Source: Aquifex sp. (GTDB taxonomy: Bacteria; Aquificota; Aquificia; Aquificales; Aquificaceae). Taken from it: 6,280 bases of DNA. The stretch's first letter is position 1; every line of letters starts with the position of its first letter. Of this stretch, positions 5,305 through 6,280 are shown piece by piece. The stretch spans positions 1 to 6,280 of the forward strand of contig QNXQ01000006.1 of NCBI GenBank assembly GCA_003978875.1, given 5' to 3'. The notes under the pieces are model-generated. The model made no database searches, was not told the origin of the DNA, and saw nothing but the letters and a program-made list of their open reading frames with translations. A program made the translations under genes and the position numbers.

Positions 5305-5842
5305 TGTTAACCTCATCCCAGACAATTTCATTCAAATACTCAAGAAGCTTGTCTTCTTCCTCTGCTACTTCAAACGGGTACTCTCCTTTTTCCATAGCGT
5401 AAGCAAGTTCTTTTGCTCTTCTTCCTACTTGTTTTGCCCAAAGAGAATTGAGCATCTCAAAGGATGCCTGTCCGTAATTCCCTTCTTGTAGTGCTTTCAA
5501 AAACTTCTTGAATCTCAGAAGTTTTGGAACACCTAAATTGAAAGCCATGTTTACAAGAACTTCTTGTCTTACCGAGTCTAGTTTTCTCCACCAGGGTATG
5601 GTCCTATCAAGCTCTTCCTCGACAATTTTTATATCGTTTTCTAGCATGAAAAGAGCTTCCTCTTTGGAAATACCTCTATCTTCTAGATTTCTCCCAACCC
5701 CTATTGTTAACTTTCCAACAGTATCTTTGTAAGGCTTTAGTTTAAGACCTTCATGTCTAATTAAAACACTTTTAAGGCGAGACTTGTTGATAGCCATTTC
5801 ATAAAAAAATGATGGTAGGAAGGAGAGGAAATTATTTTTCAC
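5294..5842 (-). CDS. Endolysin, T4-type lysozyme (GH24 muramidase)
   Basis: This enzyme cleaves the N-acetylmuramic acid to N-acetylglucosamine bond of peptidoglycan. It closely follows phage T4 lysozyme: RHEGLKLKPYKDTVGKLTIGVG (around residues 29-50) contains the catalytic triad equivalents Glu31, Asp40 and Thr46 in normal spacing, and the C-terminal lobe has the usual VNMAFNLG and GRRAKEL segments (97-104; 140-146). From the GTG at 5842 it has 182 residues; an internal ATG at 5797 (residue 16) would give 167, nearer T4 lysozyme's 164. I prefer GTG because GGAAGA lies about seven bases upstream and the start overlaps the lipoprotein stop by 11 nt, like its neighbours; the ATG has no ribosome site. 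The extra N-terminus (NNFLSFLPSFF) is mildly hydrophobic but too short for a secretion or SAR signal, so export probably depends on the holin. Confidence 0.95.
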   Translation of the reverse strand: MKNNFLSFLPSFFYEMAINKSRLKSVLIRHEGLKLKPYKDTVGKLTIGVGRNLEDRGISKEEALFMLENDIKIVEEELDRTIPWWRKLDSVRQEVLVNMAFNLGVPKLLRFKKFLKALQEGNYGQASFEMLNSLWAKQVGRRAKELAYAMEKGEYPFEVAEEEDKLLEYLNEIVWDEVNNGW

Positions 5843-5951
5843 AAAGGATTCTTCCGTCTTCTGTTTTTATAGGGTTTTTGCATTCAATGTACATTTTAGG
5901 ACTACAACTGACCATAAAAATGGATGCTGCTAACGCTAATATTAAAAGCAT
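5832..5951 (-). CDS. Tiny lipoprotein (39 aa) at the head of the lysis cassette
   Basis: This short gene encodes a hydrophobic leader MLLILALAASIFMVSC with a lipobox-like M-V-S-C (Cys16), then a 23-residue tail after that Cys containing two further cysteines (Cys24, Cys37). Evidence that it is real: a perfect AGGAGG (5958-5963) six bases before its ATG, start and stop both overlapping neighbours (10 nt with the gene before, 11 nt with the endolysin), and the lipoprotein signal itself. Two cautions: there is no basic residue before the hydrophobic core, and Met at lipobox -3 is atypical. It is unlike the Pro-rich o-spanin further on. Small phage lipoproteins can act in superinfection exclusion or lysis timing; which applies is unknown. 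Confidence 0.65.
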   Translation of the reverse strand: MLLILALAASIFMVSCSPKMYIECKNPIKTEDGRILCEK

Positions 5952-6082
5952 TTTAATCCTCCTGCTATGTAAGCCGAAATTGCGGAAGATACTACAGGTA
6001 AAACTATATCTAATATGGAATCTAAAATACCACCCTTTTTAGCTGGGATATATTTCAGTACAAGTATAGGATTTTTATACAA
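5942..6082 (-). CDS. Small membrane protein (46 aa), possibly 5'-truncated
   Basis: The frame reads from a TTG at 6082 as MYKNPILVLKYIPAKKGG, then one transmembrane helix at about 21-42 (DSILDIVLPVVSSAISAYIA), ending GGLKCF. The coherent amphipathic-then-membrane composition and the 10-nt overlap with the well-supported lipoprotein gene suggest true coding sequence. The start is uncertain: GAGG lies too close to the TTG for good initiation, and the frame is closed by TGA at 6089-6091. The transposase gene ends only 54 bp upstream, so the frame may be the surviving 3' part of a longer gene cut by an insertion sequence. A small holin or antiholin is possible from its place before the endolysin, but unproven. 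Confidence 0.5.
   Translation of the reverse strand: MYKNPILVLKYIPAKKGGILDSILDIVLPVVSSAISAYIAGGLKCF
6074..6079 (-). promoter_or_regulatory. Possible -10 box upstream of the lysis genes
   Basis: On the minus strand TATAAA matches TATAAT at five of six positions. A poor -35 (ATAGTT) lies 17 bp upstream, within the stretch between the transposase and the operon. If used, transcription of the lysis operon would start from an IS/phage junction promoter, and the TTG start at 6082 would not be transcribed. Weak evidence. Confidence 0.25.
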
Positions 6083-6136
6083 AGAACCTCATGTGAAACT
6101 ATCAGAGAAACTTCTGTACATAGCTTGAGTTGGTTC

Positions 6137-6280
6137 TTAACGAAGTAGATGAAATAAAGAGAATAGAGCGAGAGCATAATGGAGAGAGCGAAAAGACCGG
6201 AAGAAGGCTTTAGTCTTTCGCTTAAATGCTACTAACTTGTCCCTTAGCTTAGAATGCAATGCTTCGTTTCTATTGACTCT
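6137..6280 (-). CDS. Transposase C-terminus (IS1-like DDE type), truncated by window edge
   Basis: The last 47 residues of a minus-strand gene enter at the window edge and stop at TAA (6137-6139). The stretch NEALHSKLRDKLVAFKRKT (residues 5-23), then KAFFRSF and a hydrophobic end ALALFSLFHLL, resembles the C-terminal part of IS1-like DDE transposases: a Glu in an N-E context that could be the third catalytic acidic residue, an S-x-x-R-x-x-L segment, then a basic RKTK block and an aromatic/Ser segment. The family is tentative, since only one end is visible and the terminal inverted repeats cannot be paired. It indicates an insertion sequence bordering the lysis operon. Whether the gene is complete beyond the window cannot be seen. 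Confidence 0.6.
   Translation of the reverse strand, partial: RVNRNEALHSKLRDKLVAFKRKTKAFFRSFRSLHYALALFSLFHLLR

Noticed and set aside
5225..5732. Plus-strand open frames (5225-5491 and 5508-5732) antisense to holin and endolysin
   Set aside because: Shadows of strongly supported minus-strand genes; low-complexity Ser/Phe/Leu composition.
5809..6042. Plus-strand open frame of 77 codons
   Set aside because: It is antisense to the lipoprotein and small membrane-protein frames, which have overlaps and, for the lipoprotein, a perfect ribosome site; this frame has neither.
1..6280. tRNA, rRNA, retron or riboswitch elements
   Set aside because: No tRNA-like cloverleaf, rRNA signature or reverse-transcriptase motif seen on either strand.

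Overview
The window looks like part of a tailed-phage or prophage genome from a Gram-negative bacterium. The best evidence is a lysis cassette on the minus strand containing a T4-type lysozyme, a two-helix membrane protein likely to be a holin, an inner-membrane spanin and a proline-rich outer-membrane lipoprotein spanin. Spanins imply a host with an outer membrane. A dUTPase and a tail/virion-type protein fit the same picture. The DNA is AT-rich and the proteins are rich in Lys, Glu and Ile, which would suit a low-GC, perhaps thermophilic host such as a member of the Aquificales. That host assignment is inference; no gene here proves it.

Layout. Bases 1-199 hold no convincing gene. They carry a control region: three near-identical 19-bp palindromes, a fourth related palindrome, and a perfect -35 box with a weak -10. 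This region precedes an unrecognised 441-residue gene (200-1525, +), whose N-terminus has a ribbon-helix-helix-like pattern. Next come a minus-strand coiled-coil protein with a C-terminal membrane anchor (1509-1907, XhlA-like) and three plus-strand genes: a membrane-hairpin protein (1947-2324), a dUTPase (2330-2899) and a probable tail/virion protein (2921-3370).

From 6082 down to 3351, seven minus-strand genes overlap end to end: a 46-aa membrane protein, a 39-aa lipoprotein, the endolysin, the holin candidate, the i-spanin, the o-spanin and a 381-aa membrane-anchored protein of unknown function. The chain of 10-35 nt overlaps, together with good Shine-Dalgarno sites for most members, indicates one translationally coupled operon. 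The first two genes are very short and were found by reading the minus strand directly. In the expected scheme the holin opens the inner membrane, the lysozyme cuts peptidoglycan and the spanin pair disrupts the outer membrane.

At the right edge (6137-6280, -) lies the C-terminal end of a probable IS transposase that runs out of the window. It ends just upstream of the lysis operon, so an insertion sequence may have truncated the operon's first gene or replaced its promoter.

Points of most interest are the helically phased palindrome array beside a gene with a possible DNA-binding N-terminus, the fully overlapping lysis operon with a second tiny lipoprotein and an unknown 381-aa anchored protein, and a dUTPase with Glu in place of the catalytic Asp.
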